The position numbers and the translations under genes are program-made. From JAJCZB01 sp964350195 (GTDB lineage Bacteria > Babelota > Babeliae > Babelales > Vermiphilaceae): a stretch of DNA of 33,592 nt. The stretch is from assembly GCA_964350195.1 (NCBI GenBank), contig CAYGJB010000012.1, forward strand, positions 1 to 33,592. Reading direction: 5' to 3'. A model generated the notes under the pieces. The model made no database searches and was not told the DNA's origin. It worked only from the letters and a program-made list of their open reading frames with translations. Below are positions 1 to 8,258 of this stretch, one piece after another (position 1 is the first letter of the stretch; every line of letters starts with the position of its first letter).

Positions 1-198
1 TGAATAGTGATAATTTAGGATATCAAAATGTTGCACTTATTATTTGAATCTACGTATTTTTTTTATCTAGAAGTAATAGTGAAATTAAAGGAATGAGTTA
101 ATTGTAAAATTAAGTATATGATTTTTCTAGATTAAATTTTCTCATTATGTAAATCAGAACTGCAATTTTTACGTGAACAATGAAGTTTTCAGCACTTA
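1..198. other. AT-rich non-coding stretch, no feature recognised
   Basis: This stretch is very AT-rich and holds no convincing reading frame, RNA gene or hairpin. It lies just beyond the 3' end of a decayed transposase and may contain the lost outer end of that insertion sequence. I could not identify a terminal inverted repeat. Confidence 0.5.
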
Positions 199-724
199 TT
201 AAAAAATGAAAAATGAGCGCTGCTTTAGTTTTGAGATACCCAAATATACACTTTCAATCTGTCTTCTTTCTTTTAAAAGAGGTTTGTAGTATTCGTTCAA
301 GTATTGATCCATATTTTTTCGCTGTCATGTTTTTACTTTTTCCAGCAGAATTAAGGGCCCATTTAACGTCTTTCTTATTGTATCCAGTAACTGGTAATGA
401 CGTTGAATCTACAATGCAGAACTTTTGAATACGGGTAGCGTTCAATTGCGCAAAAATCTCTAAAACAAGGTCTAAGTAGGGCATTGTTTTAGAGATTGCA
501 CGGATAAACTGAGCATGGCAGGGAATCTTGTTGAAGCAAGATCCGATATCGCCTACGGTAAGCATATAAGGATGCTTTTCAGTTGAATAATGACGTCTGT
601 GTCTCTCAATCAAAATAGTAATAACTTCGCTCATGGTAAGTTTGCTTCGCGGGGCATTTTGAATTCCGTACTGTACAATTTCATCTATCGCATAGTAGAC
701 TTCTTCTATGTTTTTTAGTATTGG
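199..724 (-). pseudogene. IS982-family transposase remnant (internal deletion and frameshift)
   Basis: This is a decayed insertion-sequence transposase of the DDE type. Read from 724 downward, one open frame gives an N-terminal part with LKNIEEVYYAIDEIV and MSEVITILIERHRR, then the first catalytic Asp in the motif CIVDSTSLPV. This pattern is typical of IS982 transposases. At about 322-309 the frame jumps. Another frame then gives RKNMDQYLNEYYKPLLKERR followed by QIESVYLGISKLKQ, ending with TAA at 199-201. That matches the family's C-terminal RKNM...LLxxRxxIE block. Roughly 100 or more residues between the FGFKLH-like and RKNM-like blocks are missing, including later catalytic residues. The 5' end is also damaged: an AGGAG ribosome site is followed at the right spacing by ATA, not ATG, just after an in-frame stop. 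The element cannot be active. The family is assigned from remembered motifs. Confidence 0.72.
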
Positions 725-814
725 CTAGCTCCTTTTTTTCTGCTCGAAAATTTTGGGCTAGCCTACTTAATTTCTAACTATTTTTGAATTTCATAATTTG
801 CTCAAAGGAATATT

Positions 815-1789
815 ATGAGACAAAGAACATTTTTGCTCACAATGCTTTTTGCATTTTCATTTTCACTACACGCTACCATTATTTATGTTCACTTAGGGCC
901 TTCAATACCGGGATATATATATGTTGCCTTAGAACAAGCGCGATTGTTTAATCCTGATCGGGAAATTTGTTTTATTGCAAACCAGCAGGCTCTGAGGGCT
1001 ACGCAGTACAATTTCAAAGCCCAAAGATTTATCACCGTTGCATGTGAATCCCTTACCTACTCACCTGAACACATTTTTTTTAACCAGAAAAGTCCGCATC
1101 CAGCACATGTTTTGGATAGCTTTTGGCGTAAAGCCATAGAGCGGTTCTTTTTTCTGCATGAATATATATCGAAACGCAATTTAAAAGAGGTTATTCATCT
1201 GGAAAGTGATAATATGTTGTATGTGGATATTGCTACTATACAAGAAGCGCTTTATACGTATAAGGGGATTGGTGCTGTATTTGATAATGATAAACGTTGC
1301 ATCCCAAGTTTTGTGTATATAGCTGACAAGGAGGCAATATCGCACTTAGTGAGTTATTTGGCAGCGCACGCTTTACAGCCACTTTTTGATATGCAGTTTA
1401 TTGCCAATTATCGTAATGTTTCACCCTCTGAAAGAATCAACCATCTTCCTCTGATAATGCCTGAGTATCTTGAAAAGTATGAATTGATTAGTTTGCAAAA
1501 AGAAAAAGCGGCAAATCCGTCTCTATATATTCAAAATTGTAAAAGATTTAATTCAATATTTGATGCTGCTGCTATAGGACAGCATTTGGGTGGGGTTGAT
1601 CCTAAGCATGGCTCATTAAAAATAGGGTTTATTAATGAAACATGCCTTTTCAATCCGAGCAAATTACAGTATCAGTGGCGAGTAGATGCAATGGGTCGAA
1701 AGGTTCCATATGCGATACTTAATGGTCAAAGCTATCGTATTAATAACCTGCATGTTCACTCAAAGCAGCTTGAAAAATTTAAAAGCTAG
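815..1789 (+). CDS. Exported GT-A-like glycosyltransferase (putative)
   Basis: A 324-residue protein that looks like a glycosyltransferase exported through Sec. Residues 1-20 form a signal peptide: basic start MRQR, a hydrophobic core, and a likely cut after LHA. The rest has no obvious membrane segment. A GT-A-like core is suggested by an early beta strand (TIIYVHLG) and by the segment HLESDN at 128-133, which sits where a DxD metal and nucleotide-sugar site would be. The exact family and the substrate are unknown. The ATG is preceded by AAAGGA at good spacing. The gene converges on the next one, and their stop codons share the palindrome CTAG. It is the first gene of the glycan cluster. Confidence 0.6.
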   Translation: MRQRTFLLTMLFAFSFSLHATIIYVHLGPSIPGYIYVALEQARLFNPDREICFIANQQALRATQYNFKAQRFITVACESLTYSPEHIFFNQKSPHPAHVLDSFWRKAIERFFFLHEYISKRNLKEVIHLESDNMLYVDIATIQEALYTYKGIGAVFDNDKRCIPSFVYIADKEAISHLVSYLAAHALQPLFDMQFIANYRNVSPSERINHLPLIMPEYLEKYELISLQKEKAANPSLYIQNCKRFNSIFDAAAIGQHLGGVDPKHGSLKIGFINETCLFNPSKLQYQWRVDAMGRKVPYAILNGQSYRINNLHVHSKQLEKFKS

Positions 1790-2802
1790 TGTTGTTTAAT
1801 AAAAGTACCCACTTTGTTAACTATCATAGTGTTGCCTACCCACTCACACGAAAGAGGATATATCACGATCTTGTGATTACCCAGAAGCTGGGCAATTTGT
1901 GGGTAATTTGATCCATTTCGTATCATGCAATCAAATTGAACCATTGAAAAAATATCTACCAATAAGTTTTGTGTGTGATGATTATCTTTAACTCTGCAAC
2001 TATAGGTTATGTTTGCTTTTTGAACCTGTTGCTTATATCGCTCCAAGATAGCCTCTGGATCAGTATGGTCAGTAAAGAGGTGAACATGCATAGGAGCATC
2101 GTCATACATTTTAGAAAGGCGAATGAGCTGATCAATGTAATATTGATCGGGTAAGAACTTGAGAGGCCAATATTTATCAGCATAGACTGCTGGTGGCACT
2201 ATATCACATTGATTGAGATTATCTATGTCATATAACTGGATTGAAAGAAGTGGATGATCAAAACCACCTCCTCTTCTAACGTGCAACGCTACAGAAATTT
2301 TATTTTTTGGGACATCCACTAGCTTGATTGTGTTACGTGGCTTGATTGTTGCTCTTAGTTTATCTCTGAACAGTTGATCGTTGATTACTTCAGGCCAGCA
2401 CATAATTTCTTGTGAATCATAGCCTTTCTGTATTGCACCCCATTCAGGTAAGTGAAAATAATAGTGAATGATGTATAGGGTATTGCCTTCAGAAATGATA
2501 GATTGCTTGATGGGGCTGTTGATTTCTCTAAGAGTTTGCTTGGTTGGATATTGCTTTGCTATGGTAGCAGAATAATGGATATCAATATCGTGCATAGCAA
2601 ACTGATCTGAATGAGGAAATGCTTTGTAGTAAAAGGGCAGATTGCATATATGAGCAACCCATTTTGCTTTGACATACATCATGAGCTTATCCCCCAGGCG
2701 CCCTCCCCACTCCGGATTATCAAGGATTGTTACGCCGCTGGTTGTCGCATTGCAGCTAGATTGGGCTAATATGAAAGCGCATAGGAAATGCTTAATATGC
2801 AT
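1786..2802 (-). CDS. Exported GT11-like (fucosyltransferase-type) glycosyltransferase
   Basis: A 338-residue protein with a signal peptide (1-19, cut after CNA) and a GT11-like catalytic region. Two family hallmarks are visible. One is an N-terminal loop, WGGRLGDKLMMYVKAKW (32-48), comparable to the GGLGNQLFQYA loop of alpha-1,2-fucosyltransferases. The other is VALHVRRGG (171-179), comparable to the HxRRxD donor-binding motif. GT11 enzymes move fucose from GDP-fucose, but the acceptor here cannot be inferred. A paralog lies at 8259-9224 with the same layout. The gene is the last of a four-gene minus-strand run, 8 bases after the preceding gene, with a ribosome site (AGGGA) just before the ATG. 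Having a signal peptide is unusual for a GDP-sugar-using bacterial enzyme. Confidence 0.65.
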   Translation of the reverse strand: MHIKHFLCAFILAQSSCNATTSGVTILDNPEWGGRLGDKLMMYVKAKWVAHICNLPFYYKAFPHSDQFAMHDIDIHYSATIAKQYPTKQTLREINSPIKQSIISEGNTLYIIHYYFHLPEWGAIQKGYDSQEIMCWPEVINDQLFRDKLRATIKPRNTIKLVDVPKNKISVALHVRRGGGFDHPLLSIQLYDIDNLNQCDIVPPAVYADKYWPLKFLPDQYYIDQLIRLSKMYDDAPMHVHLFTDHTDPEAILERYKQQVQKANITYSCRVKDNHHTQNLLVDIFSMVQFDCMIRNGSNYPQIAQLLGNHKIVIYPLSCEWVGNTMIVNKVGTFIKQH

Positions 2803-2810
2803 GTAGTCCC

Positions 2811-3743
2811 TTAGATTTGTAATTTTTCATCAATAAATTGTTTCATCATCTTATTTTTTTGCTCTATATAGGTCGGACTCTGTGTATGATCATAATTGCT
2901 TGCGCCACTATAATGAAGAAAATGATTATCCATAAGCCATGAAATATCAGGAACCTTTCTTTGCAAAAATTGAATCTCCAGGCTATTAAAGCCGAGATTT
3001 TTCAGCTGATTGATTTGTTCATCAACAGAAACTATCAGTTTTTTGCTTCTTGCATATCTGTTATGTACAAAAATTTGATCTCCGCAATAGCATTGAGCTT
3101 GTTTGATACGTATTTGTGGATTTTTTTGTAGATAGTAAAAAAGGTTACCGCATGTATCCACAATATATCCGTTAATGCTTCCGCAGTGGAATTTCATACT
3201 TCTTTTTTCAGGTAGTCGATCCATACGAAATATAGCAAGTCCTGACCATGTATATTTTATGCCTGTGGCAGCTTCCCAAAATAAAGCATAAATATCATAA
3301 TCATTAGTTTCTTGGTGAAAATTGATTGGACGCATTAAAAAAAGGTCGGAATCAGTGAGAAAGACTGGTCCATTATGATCAAAGGCAAATGTATCAAACA
3401 TGTATTGAATAACGTCTGAATGTCGAAAACTAGCAGAATTTTGATTTTTCCATTTTGGATCACGTGGCACATATTTATTGGCATGTATTTCTTGAGGGAC
3501 TCGTATATATTCTACATGCCACTTTTTGCATTCTGTTTGCATCTGTTTTGTCATCTCATCATCATTTGAGTCGTCAAATGCTACAAATCGGTAGCCATCT
3601 TCATCCATCACAAACTTATCAAAAAGTTGTTTTTGCCATCCAATAAATTCTGGTTTATTAAAAACCGATGTAATAATAAGGACCTCTTTTGCATATATGC
3701 ATGAAAAGGTAATAGCTAAAAATATTGATAAGAAATGCTTCAT
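2811..3743 (-). CDS. Exported GT-A glycosyltransferase with DSD motif
   Basis: A 310-residue putative glycosyltransferase. Residues 1-18 are a signal peptide ending IYA. The mature part starts with the strand KEVLIITSVFNKPEF, typical of a GT-A nucleotide-sugar domain. The DxD site is in VFLTDSDLFLMRP (D131-S-D133). It is clearly paralogous to the gene at 17270-18139: both share the LIITxxxNxPxFI start, a (F/V)xDSD(L/M)FL motif, a GIxYxW segment, a CG...VDxxG block and a late FxHY(S/R)xxxN block. No transmembrane segment follows the signal. The gene is in a minus-strand run between the UDP-xylose synthase-like gene and the GT11-like gene. Its substrate is unknown. Confidence 0.65.
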   Translation of the reverse strand: MKHFLSIFLAITFSCIYAKEVLIITSVFNKPEFIGWQKQLFDKFVMDEDGYRFVAFDDSNDDEMTKQMQTECKKWHVEYIRVPQEIHANKYVPRDPKWKNQNSASFRHSDVIQYMFDTFAFDHNGPVFLTDSDLFLMRPINFHQETNDYDIYALFWEAATGIKYTWSGLAIFRMDRLPEKRSMKFHCGSINGYIVDTCGNLFYYLQKNPQIRIKQAQCYCGDQIFVHNRYARSKKLIVSVDEQINQLKNLGFNSLEIQFLQRKVPDISWLMDNHFLHYSGASNYDHTQSPTYIEQKNKMMKQFIDEKLQI

Positions 3744-3820
3744 CTCTATTCTTTCTTATGTATTAGTTTTTCATAGTATGCTTTTGACTTTGAGAGAAAT
3801 ATGTCATGAGGTGGATTGCT

Positions 3821-5380
3821 TTAGTGGGTTTGATATTTTTCCATGTAATGCACAAACATTTTTTCAATTCCTTCTTCAAAGGTTATGATAGGCTTAAAGC
3901 CGGTAATAGTAGAGATTCGGGTGATATCAGGTCTACGTATCTTGGGATCTGTTGGATCAATGTGGCTTATGTGCTTCATGGGCACCCTACGTCCAATATA
4001 CTTTTCCGAAACATTGTTTACAGTTTCAGCTATCTGGTTCACATCATACTCTTTTGGAGTACCAATATTGCATATACGATTTTGGATATTTTCATACTTA
4101 CTAAACTCATCTGATTCAAGAAAGAGCATTAAGCCTTGAATAGTATCTGTTACAAATGCGGGACTACGAGTTTGTGTACCATCTCCGTGAATAATCATGG
4201 GTGTGTTATCTAATGCGGCTTGAATGAAGTTGGTCATAACGCGTCCATCAGATAATCGCATACCTGGGCCAAACGTGTTGAATATGCGAGCGATACGTAT
4301 ATCAACTTTATGCTTATCAAAATAAATTTTGCATAGAGTTTCTTCTCCACGTTTTGATTCATCATATTGAGATCGCATAGCAATAGGATTAACGTTGCCC
4401 CTATACTCTTCCGATTGTGGATGTACCTCAGGGTTGCCATACACTTCAGAGCTTGAGGCAAGCAATATGCGAGCATTCTTTTTTACTGAAAGTTCAAGGG
4501 CTTCTTTTGCTCCATGAAGGCCTGATCGTAGTGTTTCAAGAGGCATTTTGTAATAATCAGCAGGGCTTGGAATTGAAGCGAGATGGGCAATGAAATCAAC
4601 TCTTCCATCTATAGTATATGGTTGTGAAACGTCAAATTCATGAAAAATAAAATGAGGATTTGATTTTAAAGAAACAAGGTTTTCTTCTGTACTGCATATA
4701 AAATTATCAAATCCGATAACTACAAAATTTTTTTCAAGGTAGGCTTTTGCAAGATGTGAACCAAGAAAGCCTGCTGCTCCGGTGATTACAATTGTTTTTT
4801 TATCTGTATGAGGATTGATGAAAGAAGTAGTCTTTTGAATGATGGTATCCGTTGTGTATTCGTATATTTGAACGGTAAAGTCCTTACTATTAATAATGCG
4901 TTGGGCCATTTTCTTTTCGGGCGTACCCCCTTTTATTGATTGAAAGCTGGTATTTAGGGTATAGGTTACGTTGTTCAGGAACTCTTTGGGAGTAAGGTTT
5001 TTTGGGATCACTAATGTGCGTACATCTGTATTGCCAAGATTGGCAAAGCGAAAATAGGCACTTGCCCATGCAAGGGCGATTCGAGCACCTTCTATAAAAG
5101 GGGCAGTTTCTTCTGTGGTTGCCACTTTTTCATATGTTTCAGGAATAATGAGTAGTACTGATTTATTTTCAAGGTGAGCCTTTTTAAGAAGATCGGGAAA
5201 CTCAAAGCAGGCTTTAAAAAAATAATCTGCACCATCTAAGTGCTCTGCTGGATGAGGAATATAGAACGCATAAAATGAATGCAACTTTGATTGCAGACCA
5301 CTAAACGGTGGCAGGTAAGAATTTAAATTAGTTGTTACAAAAAGTAATAATACATATATCAGCGCTTTTGATTTGTTCAT
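3821..5380 (-). CDS. UDP-glucuronate decarboxylase (UDP-xylose synthase)-like protein with long N-terminal extension
   Basis: The C-terminal two thirds form an extended short-chain dehydrogenase of the UXS type. These enzymes turn UDP-glucuronate into UDP-xylose with bound NAD. Visible motifs are GAAGFLG for NAD binding (201-207), SSSEVYG (309-315), the YDESK catalytic pair (Y339, K343), RIFNTFGPGM, and GTQTRSPAFVTD, which is close to the UXS signature. The first 190 residues are not part of the usual enzyme (about 310-350 residues). They start with a hydrophobic segment (about 7-22) and continue as a soluble-looking domain that I do not recognise. I chose ATG at 5380, where AAGG lies six bases upstream. 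A TTG two codons earlier would overlap that site. An exported or membrane-tethered NAD enzyme would be odd. Confidence 0.78.
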   Translation of the reverse strand: MNKSKALIYVLLLFVTTNLNSYLPPFSGLQSKLHSFYAFYIPHPAEHLDGADYFFKACFEFPDLLKKAHLENKSVLLIIPETYEKVATTEETAPFIEGARIALAWASAYFRFANLGNTDVRTLVIPKNLTPKEFLNNVTYTLNTSFQSIKGGTPEKKMAQRIINSKDFTVQIYEYTTDTIIQKTTSFINPHTDKKTIVITGAAGFLGSHLAKAYLEKNFVVIGFDNFICSTEENLVSLKSNPHFIFHEFDVSQPYTIDGRVDFIAHLASIPSPADYYKMPLETLRSGLHGAKEALELSVKKNARILLASSSEVYGNPEVHPQSEEYRGNVNPIAMRSQYDESKRGEETLCKIYFDKHKVDIRIARIFNTFGPGMRLSDGRVMTNFIQAALDNTPMIIHGDGTQTRSPAFVTDTIQGLMLFLESDEFSKYENIQNRICNIGTPKEYDVNQIAETVNNVSEKYIGRRVPMKHISHIDPTDPKIRRPDITRISTITGFKPIITFEEGIEKMFVHYMEKYQTH

Positions 5381-5462
5381 TGCCAACCTTACTATTCTTT
5401 TGCTTTATTTAGAAAGTTGGGAGAGTTATAGCACAGAACCATTATGTTACGCAAATGTGAGA

Positions 5463-6125
5463 TTACTTTGCTTTTACAAACAGCCGATTGCCAAAAAAAT
5501 GAGAAGTTGCAGGATCGTAGTCTTGGCCGACAAGGCGAAAGCCGTGTGATTCAAGCCAGTTAGTTACTTCATCCACTTGCGGTATTTTTTCATAGCTTTC
5601 GATGAAACTTACTTCTGTGAAAATAGCTGTAACAGTTTTTAGAATTTGCTTTGATGCTTTTAATACAGAGAGTTCTGCTCCTTGCATATCAAGCCAAAGA
5701 AGATCGATGTGTGGTATGTGATATTTTTTTGCCCAGCTATCAAGGGTGATAGTGGGTACCTCAATTGTATGGGGAAAAGTGATAGAGGAATATTTAAGGC
5801 GCTCTTTTGGTGCAAGTAGTGACCCGGCTTGAGTTGGCCGGTTTGGGTTTTTTGGTTTCTCAGCGACGTAAAAAAAGGCGATATCATCTTTATTGCTCAA
5901 TGCATATGGATAGCAGTGAATGTTGTTAAATCGATCTGTCTCTTTTTCTAATAGTTGAAATAGCTGCGGAACTGGCTCAAAAGAATGAACATCTACCAAG
6001 GGCCATTCTTTTGTGAATTTGATGCTATCTGATCCTATGTAGGCACCAGCCTCGACTATAATAGGGTTTTGAGGAATATAAGGTTTGATAATATCAAGAG
6101 CTTCATGAGGTTTGAAAATAAGCAT
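5463..6125 (-). CDS. FkbM-family methyltransferase, cytosolic form
   Basis: A 220-residue SAM-dependent methyltransferase of the FkbM type, which usually O-methylates sugars or other small hydroxyl groups. The SAM site is IVEAGAYIGSDS (23-34), followed by an acidic strand-end HSFEPVP (47-53). The family motif LLWLDMQGAELSVLK is at 142-156. The protein starts almost directly at the catalytic fold and has no signal peptide. This contrasts with its paralog at 12694-13383, which carries one. It is the first gene of the minus-strand run that continues into the UDP-xylose synthase-like gene. I see no good ribosome site before the ATG, so the start is less certain. Confidence 0.8.
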   Translation of the reverse strand: MLIFKPHEALDIIKPYIPQNPIIVEAGAYIGSDSIKFTKEWPLVDVHSFEPVPQLFQLLEKETDRFNNIHCYPYALSNKDDIAFFYVAEKPKNPNRPTQAGSLLAPKERLKYSSITFPHTIEVPTITLDSWAKKYHIPHIDLLWLDMQGAELSVLKASKQILKTVTAIFTEVSFIESYEKIPQVDEVTNWLESHGFRLVGQDYDPATSHFFGNRLFVKAK

Positions 6126-6146
6126 GTGCCAACGATTTTTGTGTAG

Positions 6147-6177
6147 TTTACAATTTTTAGCTTCTTTAGGTTATGAT
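6147..6177 (+). promoter_or_regulatory. Candidate promoter for the rightward GT operon, overlapping an inverted repeat
   Basis: In the gap between two divergent genes, TTTACA at 6147-6152 and TATGAT at 6172-6177 are spaced 19 bases apart; TTACAA with 18 also fits. The nine-base arms TTTTTAGCT (6154-6162) and AGCTAAAAA (6178-6186) flank the -10 element and could form an operator. This is a visual match only. Confidence 0.35.
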
Positions 6178-6213
6178 AGCTAAAAAAGAAGAAAACCATA
6201 AGCGGGAGAATTA

Positions 6214-7227
6214 ATGAAACATGCTATTTTACTCTCTTTTTTACTAAAAAGTTTTTTTGCATTAGGGGCCAATGAGTGGCAAACCAGCCATTATGTTTGG
6301 AATTTTGGTATCATTACGCTTGCAGATAAAGGGATGGTATTAAAGCCAAGAGATTATTTTTTGCATGAGCCTTCGTTTTCAAGAGTTGCATATCAAAATA
6401 TTGAAGGAGGGGACATAGTTTGGGTGCATTGCAGATTTATTTCTCGTTTTTATAATGAGGTTTTAAAAAATCTTGCGGTACCCATAGTGCTTGTTATCGC
6501 AGATGGAGATGAAAGTTTTCCTTCAGATTGTGATGTAGATTTTGATGTTGAAATGCTACTTTCTCATCCATCTATTATTAAACTTTTTGCGCAGAATTGT
6601 GACTATAAAGGTAAGAGTGATAAGGTTGAGCGGATTCCTATTGGTATGGATTTTCATACTATTGCATACAAAGGCGATGGGGGTTGGGGAGAAAAAGGAT
6701 CTCCCGCAGATCAAGGGAAAGCTTTAAATGCTATTTTATCTAAAGCTGCGCCTACTCATGCTCGCATCAAAAAAGCTTTTGTTGATTTTCAGCTTTCCGA
6801 TACAATGCGGGCGGGCTTTAAAAGATATCTTCAATTTGCAGAAGATCGTGCTACCATTTTTAAGCGCCTTTTATCAACAGGCCTTATTGATCATAGTGGC
6901 TTCATGAATCGATCAAAACTTTGGGAAACAAAAAGCAAATATGCCTTCTCTATTAGCCCTCATGGTAATGGTTATGATTGTCATCGAACCTGGGAAGATC
7001 TAGCTCTAGGATGTATCGTTATTGTTAAAACCTCTCCTCTTGATTCTTTATATGAAGGCTTACCGGTAATAATCGTAAAAGATTGGTCTGAAATAACACC
7101 CAGCAACATGGATATATGGTTAGTAAGGTACGGCGATGCATTTACGAATAGTTCTTATCGAGAGAAGATAACTCATCGATATTGGTTTAATAAAATTAAA
7201 GCTTTTGCAGATAGGTATAAACAATGA
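6214..7227 (+). CDS. Exported exostosin-like glycosyltransferase
   Basis: A 337-residue protein with a signal peptide (1-19, ending LGA) and a C-terminal region like the exostosin (GT47-related) domain. The block SPHGNGYDCHRTWEDLALGC (248-267) followed by KTSPLDSLYEGLPVIIVKDW (272-291) is typical of that superfamily, where it forms the donor-binding part of a GT-B fold. Exostosin-type enzymes are best known from eukaryotic heparan sulfate synthesis and plant cell walls, but bacterial copies occur in polysaccharide loci. The gene starts a rightward run of seven genes and overlaps the next by four bases (ATGA). A good GGGAG ribosome site precedes the ATG. Donor and acceptor are unknown. Confidence 0.65.
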   Translation: MKHAILLSFLLKSFFALGANEWQTSHYVWNFGIITLADKGMVLKPRDYFLHEPSFSRVAYQNIEGGDIVWVHCRFISRFYNEVLKNLAVPIVLVIADGDESFPSDCDVDFDVEMLLSHPSIIKLFAQNCDYKGKSDKVERIPIGMDFHTIAYKGDGGWGEKGSPADQGKALNAILSKAAPTHARIKKAFVDFQLSDTMRAGFKRYLQFAEDRATIFKRLLSTGLIDHSGFMNRSKLWETKSKYAFSISPHGNGYDCHRTWEDLALGCIVIVKTSPLDSLYEGLPVIIVKDWSEITPSNMDIWLVRYGDAFTNSSYREKITHRYWFNKIKAFADRYKQ

Positions 7228-8258
7228 AAAAACTTAGTACTGTTTTTTTATTTATAAGCCTTTATTTAGGGGCTCAGATACCGCAAAAAGTTATTATTTG
7301 TGGCGTCTGTAAGGATGTGGAAAAGCGTTTGCCCTCCTCCATTATCATTATTGAGAAAATAGGTGCGCTTTTTGCCGATTATCAAGTGGTGATATACGAA
7401 AACAATTCTTCTGATGCAACTCCTTATATTTTACAACAGTGGCAGAAGAGAAATGAAAAAGTTATGGCTATTTCTGAAGAGATAGCCTTGTCTATTTTAA
7501 ACCAGATGATTGTTAATCGAAAAGAAGATGGAGGATATTTTTTACCGGAAGCTATCGCGCATGCACGCAATAGAGTGCTTGAAGTTGCTTTGTCTTCACA
7601 ATTCGATTCGTTTGACTATTTGATTATGATGGATCTTGATTTTAAGTTGGAGCCTGATTATGAAGGTTTTATTGATACCTTTCAGTCAAATAAAGAATGG
7701 GATGCAGTTTTTGCGTATGGTATTGATCCAGCCATCACATTCTGGGATTGGTATCCTCTTAGGGATGCGGCTACGCCATTGGGATCGGAACTATTGGGCA
7801 ATGATTGGTGGTATATGCCACGTAAGCTAACATTAGCAAAAAATGATGATTGGTATCCAGTGTTTTCTGCTTTTGGGGGATGTGCAATTTATAAAAAAGA
7901 AGCTCTAAGAGGGTGTTCATACTCAGGATTAGTCACGAAAGAATTGGGTATGTTTTACCAAAAAATTATTGATACGTATCCTGATCATGAATTAATTCAG
8001 AGTTATCTTAATAATTACAAAACAACTCAAAAACGTTCTTTTATTGATGGTGCTTATGCAGCCCTTCCAGATATTATTGATAAGCAGGTTGGTATAATTA
8101 TACCAGATTTTTGTGATGATATTGTCTGGCGTATGAGCTCATTTGTATATAAATACCCCTCTGTGTGTGAGCATGTAACATTACACGCTCAAATGGCACT
8201 GAATGGCTACGATAAGTTCTATATTAATAATCGTTTAATTTTTCGTTATGGCGGATAG
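7224..8258 (+). CDS. Exported GT69-like (CAP59/CMT1-type) glycosyltransferase
   Basis: A 344-residue protein with a signal peptide (1-17, ending LGA). The mature part begins VIICGVCKDVEKRLP and has IYENNSSDAT (57-66), RNRVLE (116-121) and YLIMMDLDF (132-140) with a DLD metal site. A later FGGCAIYKKEAL block is also present. This series resembles the GT69 family of fungal alpha-1,3-mannosyltransferases involved in capsule formation (CMT1/CAP59), recalled from memory. The start codon overlaps the previous stop (ATGA), so the two are probably co-translated. The next gene follows immediately (TAG then ATG). Mannose transfer is only a guess. Confidence 0.6.
   Translation: MKKLSTVFLFISLYLGAQIPQKVIICGVCKDVEKRLPSSIIIIEKIGALFADYQVVIYENNSSDATPYILQQWQKRNEKVMAISEEIALSILNQMIVNRKEDGGYFLPEAIAHARNRVLEVALSSQFDSFDYLIMMDLDFKLEPDYEGFIDTFQSNKEWDAVFAYGIDPAITFWDWYPLRDAATPLGSELLGNDWWYMPRKLTLAKNDDWYPVFSAFGGCAIYKKEALRGCSYSGLVTKELGMFYQKIIDTYPDHELIQSYLNNYKTTQKRSFIDGAYAALPDIIDKQVGIIIPDFCDDIVWRMSSFVYKYPSVCEHVTLHAQMALNGYDKFYINNRLIFRYGG

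Noticed and set aside
120..150. Possible right-end inverted repeat of the IS982 remnant (AAATTTTC also near 747-754)
   Set aside because: Eight AT-rich bases match by chance too easily in this sequence.
723..763. GGCTAGC / GCTAGCC repeat near the transposase start as an IS terminal repeat or terminator
   Set aside because: The stem is only seven bases with a loop of about 27, and no matching copy was found at the other end of the remnant.
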